Positions 46,942 through 59,578 of a stretch of DNA of 64,000 bases are shown piece after piece. This stretch comes from Sebastes aleutianus (taxonomy: Eukaryota; Chordata; Actinopteri; Perciformes; Sebastidae): positions 29,644,933 through 29,708,932 of the forward strand of contig CAKAKS010000067.1 in the NCBI GenBank assembly GCA_916700875.1, in the 5' to 3' direction. The notes under the pieces are model-generated. The model searched no databases, was not told the origin of the DNA, and saw only the letters and a list, made by a program, of their open reading frames with translations. The stretch's first letter is position 1. Every line of letters starts with the position of its first letter. A program made the translations under genes and the position numbers.

Positions 46942-47436
46942 GGCTGCAGGTTCTGCTCACCAATTCATCTATCCAGAAAACCAGGATTCTTACTGTACTG
47001 TACTTTATTTTTCCCCTTTTTACCCAATTGGGAATGGCTAGTTGTGCTGCGCTACAGACCTTATACTGCTAACTCTTGTGGCCTGAGGAGTCTGCAGACA
47101 GACCTTTGTGACATATGGTGTCACCAGCTGCCCTTTTGAACCCAGACATCTGTGGTGGTGGGTAACTGCTATTTCCCCTGTTCCAGTGAAATGACATTTA
47201 TGACATGGGAGACACAGCACACAGTTTGACACACTGTAACCACTCTTTAAAAGTATACTGGATGTCTCTTACAGCTCTTTAAAAATCTGATAAAAACCTT
47301 TGCTGCTCTGAGAATTGGTTTATGAATCCACTGGAAGCCTAGGGTGGTAAATAATCTGATAAAGAGTGTGTTGATATAAATGTGGCCCCAGAACAGGTGT
47401 GCATGTATATGCAATCTTATGTTTGTGTGCGTTTGT

Positions 47437-47440
<4 letters not shown>
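46942..47440. other. No recognisable gene
   Basis: Nothing recognised. Confidence 0.45.

Positions 47441-47478
<38 letters not shown>
47441..47478 (+). repeat. (TG)n microsatellite
   Basis: Uninterrupted TG run of 19 units. Confidence 0.97.
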
Positions 47479-47480
<2 letters not shown>

Positions 47481-47489
47481 TGTATATCT

Positions 47490-47650
47490 ATCTTTGTGAG
47501 GACCAACTTGAGTTTTAGAACGTCAGAGTGAGGACATTTTTGGAAAGTGAGGACATTTTGGCCGGTCATCGCTTCTTCAAAGGTCTGTTTAGGGTTCAGA
47601 CTTGGTTTTAAGGTTCAGGTTAGAATTAGGTCTAGGTTAGGGTATGCATT
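47490..47650 (+). repeat. GTGAGGACATTTT-type dispersed repeat next to the (TG)n run
   Basis: GTGAGGACCAACTTGAGTTT, then GTGAGGACATTTTGGCCGG and decayed GGTTCAGGTTAGAATTAGG units. This combination following a (TG)n run is familiar from fish genomes. Confidence 0.5.
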
Positions 47651-49576
47651 ATGTCAACATGTGTACAAAGATGGAAGCACAGGGATGTGTGTGTGTTTGT
47701 GCTATTGCCTGTCTGTATTTAACCATCTGTTACTTGTGCACATGCACCTACGTGTACCCAGATGTTTCTTTCTCTACATGTGAAGAAACCAATCAGCCAC
47801 CAGCATTTGGTGTTTGCTAGCAGATGTAACTTCAGAGAGTCTTACAGAAAGCTACAGATGATGTGAGGGAGGATGCGTTCCCTTTCAATACTTTTCCTGC
47901 AATTTACCATTTTTTCACCCTTACTTCCTCCTGGGAACTCCCGGGACATTGAAACAGCAGCCGAACGCTGTGTACATTCGCAGTTATGCTGCACAAAAGT
48001 TGTATATAGGAGGTAAGTTTGGATGGTTGGGCATACAAAGCAAAGACGTTTGATATTAGAAACTGTCCTACATGTCCAGAAATAGTTATGGAACAATTGT
48101 GGCATTGGTTAATTACAGAAACACAGTTCATCCTACTTCTTATGGATATTGCCAAGAGAAATAGTCAATGTAACTAGATAGAGAGAGAAAAGTTTCTGGC
48201 CATTATTTTTTTATCAGTAGAATATACCTGTCTGACTGCACTGTGAGCTTCCTCTTCTCTAAGGAATTTCTCAAATTCAGCAAGAGGTTGAAAACAAAAG
48301 GCCTTGGAACATGCTGAGTCATGCAGCTCTTGCAGATTTTTCAGTGGAAACTTACACTTTGAAGATCCCAGCAGGATCTTGATCTGGGCACTGACCGAAA
48401 GTCACCGTTATGTATCGGGGGGTGGGGGTGGGGGGGTACGTGCCTGTTAGAATCCACTGGACTCTCAGTATATCAAGATTGTATTTCTGCCCTCAGGGCT
48501 ATAGTTGAGTAGATGCTTTTGGTTCATCAAACACCAACCGGGTCGGTAGAATGGTCAACCAGAAAGATCATCCATTTTCAGAGTGTTTACAAGACATGTG
48601 AAAGTAGCCTCAGCTGATCTAAGCATATTTAAGGAGACGTTTTTTACTCCCTGTTGTTGGATCTTACGCAGTAAGTCAAACACAAGAGACAAGGTCTGTT
48701 TACTGAGAGTTTTTGGTCAAGCCAAGGCATCGGTGTACCATCGAACTTTAGCTCGCCGAAGGGCAAAACACAGGAGAAAGTGATGAAAAAACAGGCGTGT
48801 GTTTGTGTGCTTCCATGTGTGTTTTCACTCTCTTTTCACTCTTCCTGTCTCTTTGTCTTTAGGTTTTTGGTCTTCCTCTCATCTTTCACAGCTGCTCGTC
48901 CCACCGTTGTGGCAGCACAGCTTGAATCTTCCGCTTCCTCTCCTTTTTCTCTTTCTTCCTTAAAGCCTGGGAAAGATCGATAAGCCAGCACACACACAGC
49001 TTGATGAGCCGGCCTAAGAAGTGTCTTTCGAGAAACTGTAAGGGGTAGCTGGCTCGCTGCCGTGTACCTGCCATCCCATAATTCCAGAAGCCGGCAGGGA
49101 ATTAAGAAGACATGGTATAGGGATAAGGTACAATTTCGACTCATTCGGCTAAGGGGTTTCTTTGAAATTCAGATCTATTTTTAGCTTCAGGAGGTAGTCA
49201 AGCCAGTTAAGAAGTAAATGAGAATGATTAATCATTACCAGATGAATTAGAGCAGCTACATACACCAAACCCTGTGTTGTTACACACTGCCAAACACGCT
49301 GAGCCCCCACTGACTCAGTAATGTAGATGCATTTTTTAGCAGCTGGTCCACAGGCGAAGCAGTCTATTGTTTTTTGCTTTTCTCACATTCCTGTGATGAA
49401 ACAGATGTTTTTGCTGAAAGCTATCTAGTGGATTTTATAAAATGTGTATCTCTTTACTAAACATTGGTAAAATTAGACCATAGACTTATGATAATATGCT
49501 TGACAAAAAGGCTGAACAAGATGGTTTTATCCAAAGTAAATACTTGATTTTCTATTTTTTTTATAGAAAAATCCTC
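47651..49576. other. No recognisable gene
   Basis: A G-rich run (GGGGGGTGGGGGTGGGGGGG) lies near 48417-48436. Nothing else recognised. Confidence 0.45.
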
Positions 49577-49612
49577 AGTCACTCCCAACCCGGAGGGTGC
49601 AATCCACTGTTT
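49577..49612 (-). mobile_element. 36-base RTE LINE scrap
   Basis: The reverse complement contains TGGATTGCACCCTCCGGG, then TTGGGAGTGA, nearly identical to 229-256 inside the RTE fragment at the start of the window. Homology ends on both sides. Short, but too specific to be chance. Confidence 0.6.
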
Positions 49613-49706
49613 TGCGGCGATCCTGTTTAAATCTTAGAATCTTATCTGAAAGATGAGTTGGGTTAAGCTAACCAGCTACAGTGTGCATTTGTAGGTGTAT
49701 GGCTTT

Positions 49707-49707
<1 letters not shown>

Positions 49708-49776
<69 letters not shown>
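49708..49776 (+). repeat. (TG)n microsatellite, longest in window
   Basis: Uninterrupted TG run of about 34 units. Confidence 0.98.
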
Positions 49777-49778
<2 letters not shown>

Positions 49779-50437
49779 TGTACACAGCAGGGGGCTCTGG
49801 CTTGTGGAAGAGTATAAAGTGCAGCTCAGCAGGCGGTTACTATCAGGCTTCTTGTCCATCAATCCCTCACACTAATGCTCTGTGGATACCGTAGTTCCTA
49901 AAACCTGTGTTAGAGGATACAGGTCCTTAGCAGGAAATCCTAAAGCAGCCACTGGAACATCATGTCTGTTAGCAGCAGCAAGCTGCAGAGGTGCGGAATG
50001 TCTAAGGATGCTAGCAGAGGACACATTTTTCACTGCAATGCTGCTGAATGAACATTGTGTATTTATTGGAATATCTTTCAGATTTTTATATATTTAATAA
50101 CATTTTATGGACACCTCTCCCTGTAAATAATGCTTTATTCACGTCATATTGTTCAGACCCTATATCGGAAATAATGTTCATGTTTGCCTCTGAGTTATTA
50201 TTTGAAGTCAGAGGTATCGTGAGTTTATGATAACAATGAATGATCCTACTGTACTTGATAAAAGCTAGCCAGATGTATGGAGGACCAAGATAGCTGGAAG
50301 CTCCGCTGGAAAGCCCGTCTGAGGACGACCCAATGATATAAATTCCGATAGTTGTATTATCACTCTTTTACATCCACTGCAAATGATTTTTTTTTTATTA
50401 GTCCTACTTGTATTAGTTATTACAGCTGCTGTGCTAT
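49777..50437. other. No recognisable gene or repeat
   Basis: Nothing recognised. Confidence 0.5.
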
Positions 50438-50474
50438 TCTCTCTCTCGCTCTCGCTCTCGCTCTCGCTCTCTCT
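50438..50474 (+). repeat. (CTCGCT)n simple repeat
   Basis: About five CTCGCT units merging into CTCTCT. Confidence 0.92.
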
Positions 50475-50722
50475 ACCTACTTACCCAACCGGTCGCGGCA
50501 GATCCCGCCCACCCAGAGCCCGGTTCTGCTCTAGGTTTCTACCCGCTAAACGGGGAGTTTTTCCTGGCCACAGCACGTTGCAATGCTCTTGGTGGGATCT
50601 CTTGTTGGGTCTCTAAACTATAGAGTACGGTCTAAGACCTGCTCTATATATAAAGCATCTCGAGATAACTTCTGTTATGATTTGACGCTATATAAAAATA
50701 AATTGAATTGAATTGAATTGAA
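50475..50722 (+). mobile_element. Non-LTR retrotransposon 3' end with (TTGAA)n tail
   Basis: CCAACCGGTCGCGGCAGATC, then CGGGGAGTTTTTCCTGGCC, TTGTTGGGTCTCTAAACTAT and CTCGAGATAACTTCTGTTAT, closing in TGACGCTATATAAAAATAAA and four TTGAA units. This is the familiar 3' untranslated end of a fish LINE (or a SINE sharing that tail). The coding part is absent, in keeping with 5' truncation. The parent clade is not certain. Confidence 0.7.
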
Positions 50723-51687
50723 TAAAAAGGTCCACAGAAGTGGCAAACTTGTGGCAAACTGCTGCAACGTCTTCAATGTTGGTGGGTACATCTAAATAAT
50801 ATCAACACTAATACAATTACTTAAGCTAATTTTAAACTAAACTACAGGCTACACAGTGGCAAAAGTAGCTACCTAGCTTATATATATGACTTTACATCGC
50901 TAACAGTTGGGGTAACCATCTAGGAATAACGCATGAGGTTTTCCTGTTCTTCCCATTCTGCCAACCGTTGGGTGTTTTGAAGAATGCTATATAGGATGGA
51001 TTTACGGCAGCGGTGGACACGGCGGTCCAACATTTCTTTCGTGGGAATGTTACGGAATGCTTTAAGCAGTATTTAACTAAACATGTTGGTTGCTATCTTC
51101 TACCCTATAGAGTACAAGAGTTCAGAAAGAGAGAGAATGTTGCTTTACAGCCATGTGGATTTTCCCCGAATATATCATGCAGGATCTGTGTGGTTATTTC
51201 ATTTCATCTTTTAAAATTGTGCCGTGAAAACATTTACCATTCACTTCTTCAGTCTTTTATATTTTATTCAGCTGCAAAATTATTTGAGAATTAAATTAAT
51301 CACAGATGAATGAGTTATTGACCTTTATAATTATTTGCATGACATTGAAGACACTCATTCATTCAACGAATAGCAGTCGCTATTCATTGAATGAAGGAAT
51401 GATGAATGCCAATAATTGAATAACGAGGTGTGCAAAGAAAGTCAGACTCTTTGTATTATCAGTGTCAGGTCAATTTAATTTATTAGAATCGCTGCCCTAA
51501 ATCCCTGACTTTTTTTTTCAGCTAATTGTAACATTGTGACAAGAAAACAAAACACCAAATATGTAACAGTAATTCTTTTATTTGTTCATTCATCCATCTT
51601 ACACTTTATCATTTAGTTTTTATCTCTTTATTATATTTTTGTCACATAGCAAAATGTGACAATGGAAGCAGACTCAGCATATTAGTC
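50723..51687. other. No recognisable gene; one imperfect hairpin
   Basis: 51356-51374 pairs with 51379-51397 (19 bases, 2 mismatches, 4-base loop AGTC). Nothing else recognised. Confidence 0.45.
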
Positions 51688-52087
51688 CACCCTGATCTCA
51701 TGGCAAGACGTATAAATGGCACATTTGATTGGCTTTTCACGTGTCATTTCACGCCATGGGGTTAACGTTGTGAAGCGGCTTTTCGTTATTGTGAAACGGT
51801 CGTGTCAGGTTATGTTTAGGCAACAAAACCGCTTAGTTAGGTTTAAGAAAAACATCATGGTTGGGCTTAAAATAAGTACGTAAACTAAGTAAAATATGTA
51901 CGTAAGGAAAATAACAAAAGCTCGGATAACACGTCAACCACTTAACCTCACTTCAAAATAACTCAACAACACCGTGGGACACAAACACCGGTCTCGAACG
52001 TATAAAGCAACAACGGCATTGTTATTTGATGCGAATTGCGTTACAAATTGCCGTGTCATTCATACGCCATTTGATGAGACTGGGCTG
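51688..52087 (+). mobile_element. Family C variant with inverted ends
   Basis: Left end CACCCTGATCTCATGGCAAG; right end reads ATTTGATGAGACTGGGCTG. The inverted similarity continues into GACGTATAAATGGCAC on the left and GTGTCATTCATACGCC on the right. The core has GGCAACAAAACCGCTTAGTT, AACATCATGGTTGGGCTTA and GGGACACAAACACCGGTCTC. Flanks ATTAGTCC and ATTAATCA match at 6 of 8 positions, a weak target duplication. No coding frame. Confidence 0.7.
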
Positions 52088-52192
52088 ATTAATCATGACG
52101 TATGATGCGTGACTTACACGTCCACTTCAGATCTGTGTGCAATGAAGAGACTGTAATTCCTCTAATAAATATGTGAAATAAACATACTCTCC

Positions 52193-52212
52193 AACCCTAA
52201 CCCTAACCCTAA
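52193..52212 (+). repeat. Interstitial telomere-like (CCCTAA)3
   Basis: AACCCTAACCCTAACCCTAA, three full units of the vertebrate telomere hexamer. Confidence 0.9.
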
Positions 52213-52486
52213 TCTCGATGCCCTCATCACATAACGGTATAGGGGATGGAAACGCATATTGATTACCATTTCTTGTGCAGACTTTCTGGAAATTACGCGC
52301 TAAAACATTTCACTAAATTTGGATCAAAACTTTATCGCCAAGGTAATGAAAACATTAACATTGAACTATGTTTGGTAGCTCGGTGCTATCGAACAGCAAA
52401 AAGACCTTTTAAGATTGTTGCTTTTTCTGTATGGCTAATGAGTTGGTTTTGGTCAGTCGCTACATTGTGTTTTGTTCTGCTCCCCC

Positions 52487-52662
52487 TTAAAGGAACAGTG
52501 TGTAGCATTTAGGGGGATCATTAGTAGGTAGTATAATATTAATAAGTATGTTTTCTTTAGTGTATAATCACCTGAAAATAAGTTGTGTTTTCATTACCTT
52601 AGAATGAGCCGTTTATATCTACAGTACATACGGAGCGGGTCCTCTAGGTAAAGACCTGGCAA
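52487..52662 (+). mobile_element. TTAAAGG-type dispersed element fragment
   Basis: Begins TTAAAGGAACAGTGTGTAGC, with GTGTATAATCACCTGAAAAT and ACCTTAGAATGAGCCGTTTA, which I recall from a common fish short element. The right terminus is absent. The TTAAAGG start is like 13602 and 32614, but the interior differs. Confidence 0.5.
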
Positions 52663-53303
52663 GGATGAAGTGTGGGCGAGATAGATTGTTGAAAGTACAA
52701 TACTGTGGATTTAATTTATTTAATTATGAACCGATATATTTAGGCATATTTACATACTGATGACTGATTACAACTTTGTTGACAGGTAGTCTAAAGGATA
52801 TCGAGTGAGGACGTCCCGAGCCAATCCACAGGATCGTTACGAGGGCCAATCGGGGCTTTTTTGATTGATCAGCATCGGTTTTACAGTATGATAAATTATA
52901 TGACCATATGATGCATCTCTAATCTGATTAAGCTTAGTTTAATTCATTGTGCTCCAGGGACTCCAGCTTTTAAAGATTACCATTTGTAGTCAGTGGAAAC
53001 ATTTCCTTACACACCTTATGTTGATTCATGCTGTGAGCAAAGCTGCTTTGTGTTTAAAAAAAGCTGCCACTTTGTCTCTAATTCAGCTACACAACTCAGA
53101 AGTACGAGAGCTGAAACTATATATGAACCTCAGTATTTCATTCACTGGTTGCTCAACACATGTTGCAACTTTCCTGATCCCTACATATATTATAAATCAC
53201 ACTATATACAGTGGTGGAAGATGTATTTTGTTCTTTTCTTCAAGTAGAAGCAGCAGCTCAAAAAAACAGTATCGGGCTTAAAGTTTAAAAATTATGTAAT
53301 TAT
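52663..53303. other. No recognisable gene
   Basis: 52840-52920 ends in GATGCATCTCTA, faintly similar to the 8010-8090 terminus; not firm. Confidence 0.35.
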
Positions 53304-53750
53304 TAGGGCTGTTAAAGTTAGCACGCTAATATCATGTTACTGCAAATTCATTTTAACACCACTAATTTCTTTAACACATTAACACAACTTGAGATTTTTA
53401 GGTTGTAGCGGGCTCAGTTTTAAAGCTAGAGTGAAGATACTGGCATTAAATGACATAAAAAAAAACTGAGGAATCCATTGGTACCATGTTATAATAGCTT
53501 GTTGTGAAGGAGGCTAAATAACCTCAAGATATGTGAATGAAAATGGGTTCTATTGGTACCCACAAGTCTCCCCTTTACAGACATGCCCACTTTATGATAA
53601 TCACATGCAGTTTGGGGCAAGTCATAGTCAAGTCAGCACACTGACACACTGACAGCTGTTGTTGCCTGTTGGGCTGCAGTTTGCCATGCTATTATTTGAG
53701 CATTTTTTTATGCTAAATGAAGTACCTGTGAGGGTTTCTGGACAATATTA
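53304..53750 (-). mobile_element. Family A copy, reverse orientation, internally deleted
   Basis: Starts TAGGGCTGTTAAAGTTAGC and follows the core in reverse (CACTAATTTCTTTAACACAT, then GCAGTTTGGGGCAAGTCATA). A segment containing the CCAAACTTACGC-to-CCTCTGACC part is missing near 53520. It stops at TTTCTGGACAATATT, so the far terminus is lost. Confidence 0.82.
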
Positions 53751-54641
53751 ACGTATTCCATGTATTCCATTGCTCGCCAAGGCATCCGGCTTGTATGTAG
53801 TGAGGAAGAAAGCATGGGGGGATGGAGGTTGGGGCGGTGAATGGACGGGTAGCGGGTCCAACCTTCATGTTTTTTTTTCTTTTTACCTAACCACAATCAT
53901 TCCCTTGCCTTAGTTGCCATGCACAAATATTGTAGAAAGCAAAAATTTTAAAAACATTGGTATAAAAAAAACCTTCACTATCATCCAACATTGAACTTCT
54001 TTTCAATACTGCACAATTGTATGGATGCCTTTGATTTTTTTGTATTTCCTACACTGTCAGCTTGTTTCTTCCTCTACCTCAATCAATACTACTTTAGCTG
54101 CTAACAGCGTTTTTGAATCATCCAAGGTTATAATACTAATAATACAGCTCTTTGGATGAAAACATATTTTTAAATGGACCATCAATTTACATTCAGAAAG
54201 CATCAGCACAATCTATTTCATTTTAGGCGGGAAGCAACAGCTTCAACTCTCTGTGAGACTGATTCTCTAATTCAGTACAGCTGCATGAGCGTTTTACCAG
54301 AACTCTCAGAGAGGCCAAGTGGCTGTTAAGTTGCCACTTGGCTTACACATGAGTGTTTCAGAGAATGAGCATTTCTTGACTACAGACCTCCACGCTAGGT
54401 GCCTCATGTGCTGCAGGTGTTTTGGCTTGGTTTGACACTTTGGTTCAGGTTGGCGGAGTCCTTCTGTTTCTCACAGTGGCATTCTGCCACTTTCTGCTCC
54501 TCCAGTCAAGGTCCATTGAACTGTGTTGTTCTCACTTGTGAGCCTTTCCTTCCTTTGTGTTTTTTGAAGATGTTTGTTTCTTTACTTTGGGCGGTAATGA
54601 GGATGAAGCCAAGGAGGATGTGGCTATGACTCCCAGATTGA
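53751..54641. other. No recognisable gene
   Basis: Nothing recognised. Confidence 0.5.
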
Positions 54642-54925
54642 TTAAAGCTATGGTCGGTAACGTTGAGAAACTAGCAAGAGTATGCTAGATTTTTAAATTA
54701 TCCAACTGAAAAACCCAGCCCAGTGTTGCCAATTCTTTTCCAATGAAAGTAGCTAGCAGCTCCAAACGTCCCTAAATCTAGAGAGAAAGTTGGCAACTCT
54801 AACAATCCGTTCCTTCAGGCCTCTCTCCAAAGCAAATCCCCCAAAATGATAATTATGAAGGTAAACAACAAACATGGCTATTGTTAGTACTCACAGCTGT
54901 CAAGCTAGAGGCTAATTTACTTTGT
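54642..54925 (+). mobile_element. TTAAAGC-type dispersed element fragment
   Basis: Begins TTAAAGCTATGGTCGGTAAC and includes CCAACTGAAAAACCCAGCCC and GTGTTGCCAATTC. I recall it as a short fish repeat. No right terminus found. Confidence 0.45.
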
Positions 54926-55479
54926 TAATTTCTCCTGTTACTCTTTGAAAATGGTATACTTCTGTAATTTTGGAATTAATCACTCTGCTTGATTAGGCAA
55001 TTTAAGACATGTACTCCTCCTTTCTCCACAGTGGTGTTTAGAAGTTTGGTCCCATTCCAGAAGTCAGTTACCGAATAGACTAAAATTAGACAAACAACGT
55101 GAAATAGTTCATGTTAACAAAATAATGTCATCGCCTACACGCTTAAGTTTTATTCAAAATACGTTGATTAAAAATGTAGTTAATTGGCTGAATTGATAGA
55201 AATGGATGACTGGATAACAAGAAACAAAAGGCAGCCTTTATGATATCCTTGTATACAACTTTAAGAAATGTGGGGTTTGGTTGACTGTATGGCTTTTAAA
55301 GACATTGGCAAAAACAGCAGTAACAATAAACGAGTGTGAATTTGCAATGGCTGTTACGATGTGTGCTCATGCGTCCATGCATTCATGCATTCACTGATGC
55401 CTGATGTACTGATGCAATGATGCCTCCCACGAGTGTTTACAAGAAATGGTCCATGAGTTATGAAAAGGGGCGTGAGTTG
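54926..55479. other. No recognisable gene
   Basis: Nothing recognised. Confidence 0.45.
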
Positions 55480-55650
55480 AGTATAGGGTGCAGGGCTAAC
55501 CATAGATGTATGACGAGAACTGTGAACGACGTTGGGCCTGACAAGGCATTGGGAATGAGAACGGACTGACCCATCCAACTCCCGCCCCACCCCCAGCAGC
55601 CCTTATAGGACTTTCTCGCTTGATGTGCTTGTTATTATACAACGGAACTT
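55480..55650 (+). repeat. Rearranged family C fragment
   Basis: The terminus-like GGGAATGAGAACGGACTG is followed at once by ACCCATCCAACTCCCGCCC, which in the complete element is internal (TTTGACCCATCCAACACCCC near 41953). The order is therefore scrambled relative to 41588-42183. Confidence 0.5.
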
Positions 55651-58097
55651 TCAATAACATTATTATAACATGTGAATTTCAATATTACTCGATACTAGTC
55701 ACATTAGGACCACACTTTGGGATTATTTTCTGCATTCCATCACACAGTGTCTTACGTCGACGCTGTTGAATCGTATATTTTCAGTGATGATAACTGTGCA
55801 CAAATTGCCTGTCAAATATATTGAGTTTAAAAGGGTCACCCTTTGCAAAAAGCATGGCATTGTTTGGTTTGTGGTTAAGCATCGAAGTGCCCCACTCGAC
55901 ACTGAAATGTATCCCGGATTACATCAGTATGAGGATGTGCTGCATATGATTTCTTAGAGAGGAGCAACAGAAGTGTTTCCCCGATGTTTTCACAGGGGGA
56001 TTAGTTGCCAGGAGTTACGTTTTCATGTGGTGGAGTCTCTCTTCTCTGCTTCGACTCAGCTGCTCCAACCACTCAGAGCCCTGCTGGGATTTACTCCTGT
56101 GAGCACCAACACTCAGGGGGATGCAGCGCTTCTGAGCTTTTCTCTGTTTGGTCCAGTCACAGCAGAGACTCTGGAAAGTTGGAATTCTTTTAAATCATTA
56201 TTTCACAATTGTCTAAAAGGGGATAAAAAATGTTCCCATTCTAGATAATTTTGACCCCCCACTATTAACCATATTGGACACTAACAGAGATCAATCTCAA
56301 CACATTGCTCTCTCTCCAAAATGTCCCGCTTTATAGAATATACAGTATGTATATTCTATTTTGTTAGAGGGCCTACGACTGTTGAACTATGTTGAACTAT
56401 ACCTTTTAAAAGTAATTTTAAATGGGGCCTTTATGATAAAGAATGGTAAATTATTCCATTGAATGACCACCCTATTGTATATAGTTCTCTTTCAGGTGTT
56501 AATGAGCACTAAAGCATGTCTTTATCAGGTCATTGACTAAGTTTACATTCACAAAATATTCTATTTTATTTTGCCCTTATTCCAAAAAAGACAATATTTC
56601 TACTAAGCTGTTTACATGGCTAATGAAAATGAATATTCTGCTAATATTCCCGTTTACATTCAGCCGTGCATACTCAGATTAACGTAACCGGTATCAAACT
56701 TGTTTGACCATGCGAAGACAGCCTCCCTTTTTTTACTCTTTCAACCACCTTCTTGAAAAGATCGGCATTGCAATATTTGTGCATATCCTAAAAACCTGTT
56801 GATATCCAAATATTTCATGATGTTTAAAAGTAGATGTGTTTCTGTTCTCCTTATGAACAGAAATGTGAGCTTTTCTTTTGGGCATGGATCTCTGAACACT
56901 GTCGGCAAAGTTTGAGTACAATGCAGAGAGCTGGCTGCAAACAGGCAAGAGACCGTGTGTCACAAACCACCATAAAAAAGAATAAATTGAAAAGTCTAAA
57001 GAATGCTCTTAAAACCTGAATAATATCAGCATATCCCACATGTCTTAATCGGAATATGCTCCATTCTGAATAACGCCTATTTCAGAATATCCAAAGGGAA
57101 CATGCTGTTTACACTGACTCATATCAAATTCAATAGAATTAAATAGTGGAATATTAGAGTGCATGTAAAACGTAGTCATTGATAACCCACTCATTAACCT
57201 TCAGCATCATCACCTTAGCTCTCAGTTAGACATGTGTTATAACCAAACTGTGAACGCACACCAGTTTCACACAGTAGGTTGTGTACTGGGGAAGAGTTTT
57301 TTTAATTTTAAAGACATAACCTGACGTTAAAAAAAACAGTGTGAGCACACGTGACAAAAATGAGTGATGAGCGTGCCTGAGCAGCAGAGGTAGAGCAGTT
57401 AAGAGCATGAAGCTAGAGTGATGATTGAGCTGTGAACAGTGGGCGGGTGGGGGTCCACTCATTCAGCTCTGTAATCCAGGTCCCTTCTCTCATTACTGGA
57501 TCAAAAATGAAACCACATTCTGAAATGATCCTCCCAGGTGACCTTGAGCCGCCCGTCGCTTCCCACCTCAATTTGTATTTATCGGCAATTGCGCCGAAGC
57601 CCGGCCGGCGGTAACTTCGCACTACATCAAAATGGCATGTAAGGGGGCACAACACCTCATCCCACCACCGTGGAGTACAGAGGGGAAGGAGGTGAAACAG
57701 ACAGGATGAAATAGACAGGGAGAGGTGGGAGGTGAGCCGGCAGAGTATGAATATTGAATGCTTAATGTAATTTCCTTCATCCGTGCACGTGTGTCTACAC
57801 TGCGACGGGGATATCGGTGGCAGAAAAGGTTCAAAAGGGGCCCGGCTGCCCCCCTTACTACTCCAGCATGGCCTCTGCACCCAAACTGATGCTCTACGTG
57901 TGTTGTGTATAATTACTATTTGACTGTACAGTCTTAACCTTTCTTTTCCATGTAAGATTGAATTTTTAATGCATGCACCTTTCTACTTGAACAATTCCTC
58001 AAGGATTTCTTATCAGGTCTCCTGTGTAATCTGTTTATTGTAGGCAGATAGGTGATTTGTTGCCAGCCGTGACAGCGACACCGGTATTGTTTTCACC

Positions 58098-58137
<40 letters not shown>

Positions 58138-58280
58138 AAGGTCTAGAAGCTGTGTGTGTGTGTGTATTAATTTAAATAGAGTGCAGTGTACAGTATGAAC
58201 TGTAGGCTACAGACTTGACTAAATGAATTACCTGAATACAGATAACCCAGGCACAGGAATGAACTAGCTCTTGTAGTAAA
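55651..58280. other. About 2.6 kb without recognisable gene
   Basis: Contains a 10-bp perfect palindrome with a 5-base loop (TAGAATATAC at 56334-56343 against 56349-56358) and a (TG)n run at 58099-58136. Frames at 55973-56248 and, on the minus strand, 57413-57880 (155 codons) have no recognisable domain. 57440-57850 is complex and could be conserved non-coding DNA. Confidence 0.4.
58099..58136 (+). repeat. (TG)n microsatellite
   Basis: TG run of 19 units, with a shorter run at 58152-58165. Confidence 0.97.
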
Positions 58281-58545
58281 CAGTGCTCGAAGTTGGCCGG
58301 TACTCACCGGTACGCCGTACCAGCACTTCTTCATTTTACTCCTTGGCGTACAGTGACTTTTTCTAGCATACCGGCACTTCTTTCAAGATGTGCCAGCATA
58401 TTTGCGCTGCACCTCGTAAGCCATATGAACAAAAAAACTACGTGGGAAGCATCTGGACAAGCTGATGCATCGCACGGGGGAGAGGGGGGTGAGAACGAGG
58501 GTGCTGTAATTTATCCATACAAGGTTTTTAAATTTTTTGAACAAA
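58281..58545 (+). mobile_element. hAT-like 5' end (CAGTGCTCGAAG terminus)
   Basis: Begins CAGTGCTCGAAGTTGGCCGG and contains repeated CCGGTACTCACCGGTACGCC motifs, as at the start of some fish hAT transposons. The frame at 58293-58550 has no clear transposase motif. The other end is not present. Confidence 0.5.
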
Positions 58546-59040
58546 TATAATTAATGGAACATTATTTAAAGGTTTTCTGAATCTGCTCTTTTAGGGCAAA
58601 CATTTCCAGAAAAATTAAATGTTCAGACGAAGGCTGTGATATGTATAAATAATAAAATAATCATTTAACTAACCAAAATTACATAGTTTTTTATTGGAGT
58701 ATTATAAAAGATATAGTATAATAATATAGCAATAAAACCACAGCGGATTATGACTGACACAGTATAGCATGCTTAAAGAAAAAGAGAGATGGGTGGGCCT
58801 TTTTTTTGGTGTCTTAAATCTGTTTGGCTGCTGCCCCCGTCTACAGCAGTACATAGCTTTGCTCCCGTGCTGGTACTCCTGTCTGAGTCTCCAAACTGGG
58901 GACGTCATCTACTGTACTGTAGGTAATACACCCCCCGTCATACAACCCAACTTCAAAACCCCAAAACTATCCCTTTAACCTTAACTTAAAATCATCAGTA
59001 ATGTGGTTTGTTCTCTCATTTTCATAATATGTGATGTAAT
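58546..59040. other. No recognisable gene
   Basis: Nothing recognised. Confidence 0.45.
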
Positions 59041-59578
59041 TAGGGGTTGTCAAAGTTGACGTGATAATAGCGCATTAACGCAAATTTGTTTTAACGCCAC
59101 TAATTTCTTTAATGCATTAACAAATGTTGCAATTTTAAGATTGTCACGGGCTCAGTTTTAAAAGTACAGTGAAGATACTGGTATTATATGAAACTAGAAA
59201 ACCTAAGGATGTCTTTAAGCTACCAACCATGTCATACTAGCTTGCCACAACAAGCTAATAACATTCCAATCTTAGGCTAAATTTGGTGAGGAAAAACTTG
59301 GATGGCCATTTTCAAAGGGGTCCATTGACCTCTGACTTCAAGATATGTGAATGTAAATGGGTTCTATGGGTACCCACGAGTCTCCCCTTTACAGACACGC
59401 CCACTTTATGATAATCACATGCAGTTTGGGGCAAGTCATAGTCGAGTGCATAAAGCAAGCATATTTACCTACTCCCATGTTGATAAGAATATTAAATACT
59501 TGACAAATCTCCCTTAAAAAATGTGCGATTAATTTGAGATGAATCGCAATTAAATGTTTTAATCTATTGAAAGCCTAA
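59041..59578 (-). mobile_element. Family A element, reverse orientation, both ends
   Basis: From TAGGGGTTGTCAAAGTTGAC to TTGAAAGCCTAA, with the full core in reverse except the segment between GTCGAGTGCATAAAGC and the CAGCACACTGAC part. Flanks GATGTAAT (59033-59040) and GATGTATT (59579-59586) match at 7 of 8 bases, a second 8-bp target duplication for the family. The right boundary is uncertain by one base because of an indel. Confidence 0.82.

Noticed and set aside
55973..56248. 91-codon frame considered as a gene fragment
   Set aside because: No recognisable domain and no supporting context on either side.
57413..57880. 155-codon minus-strand frame
   Set aside because: No motif, no splice or promoter context; serine- and proline-rich parts follow base composition.
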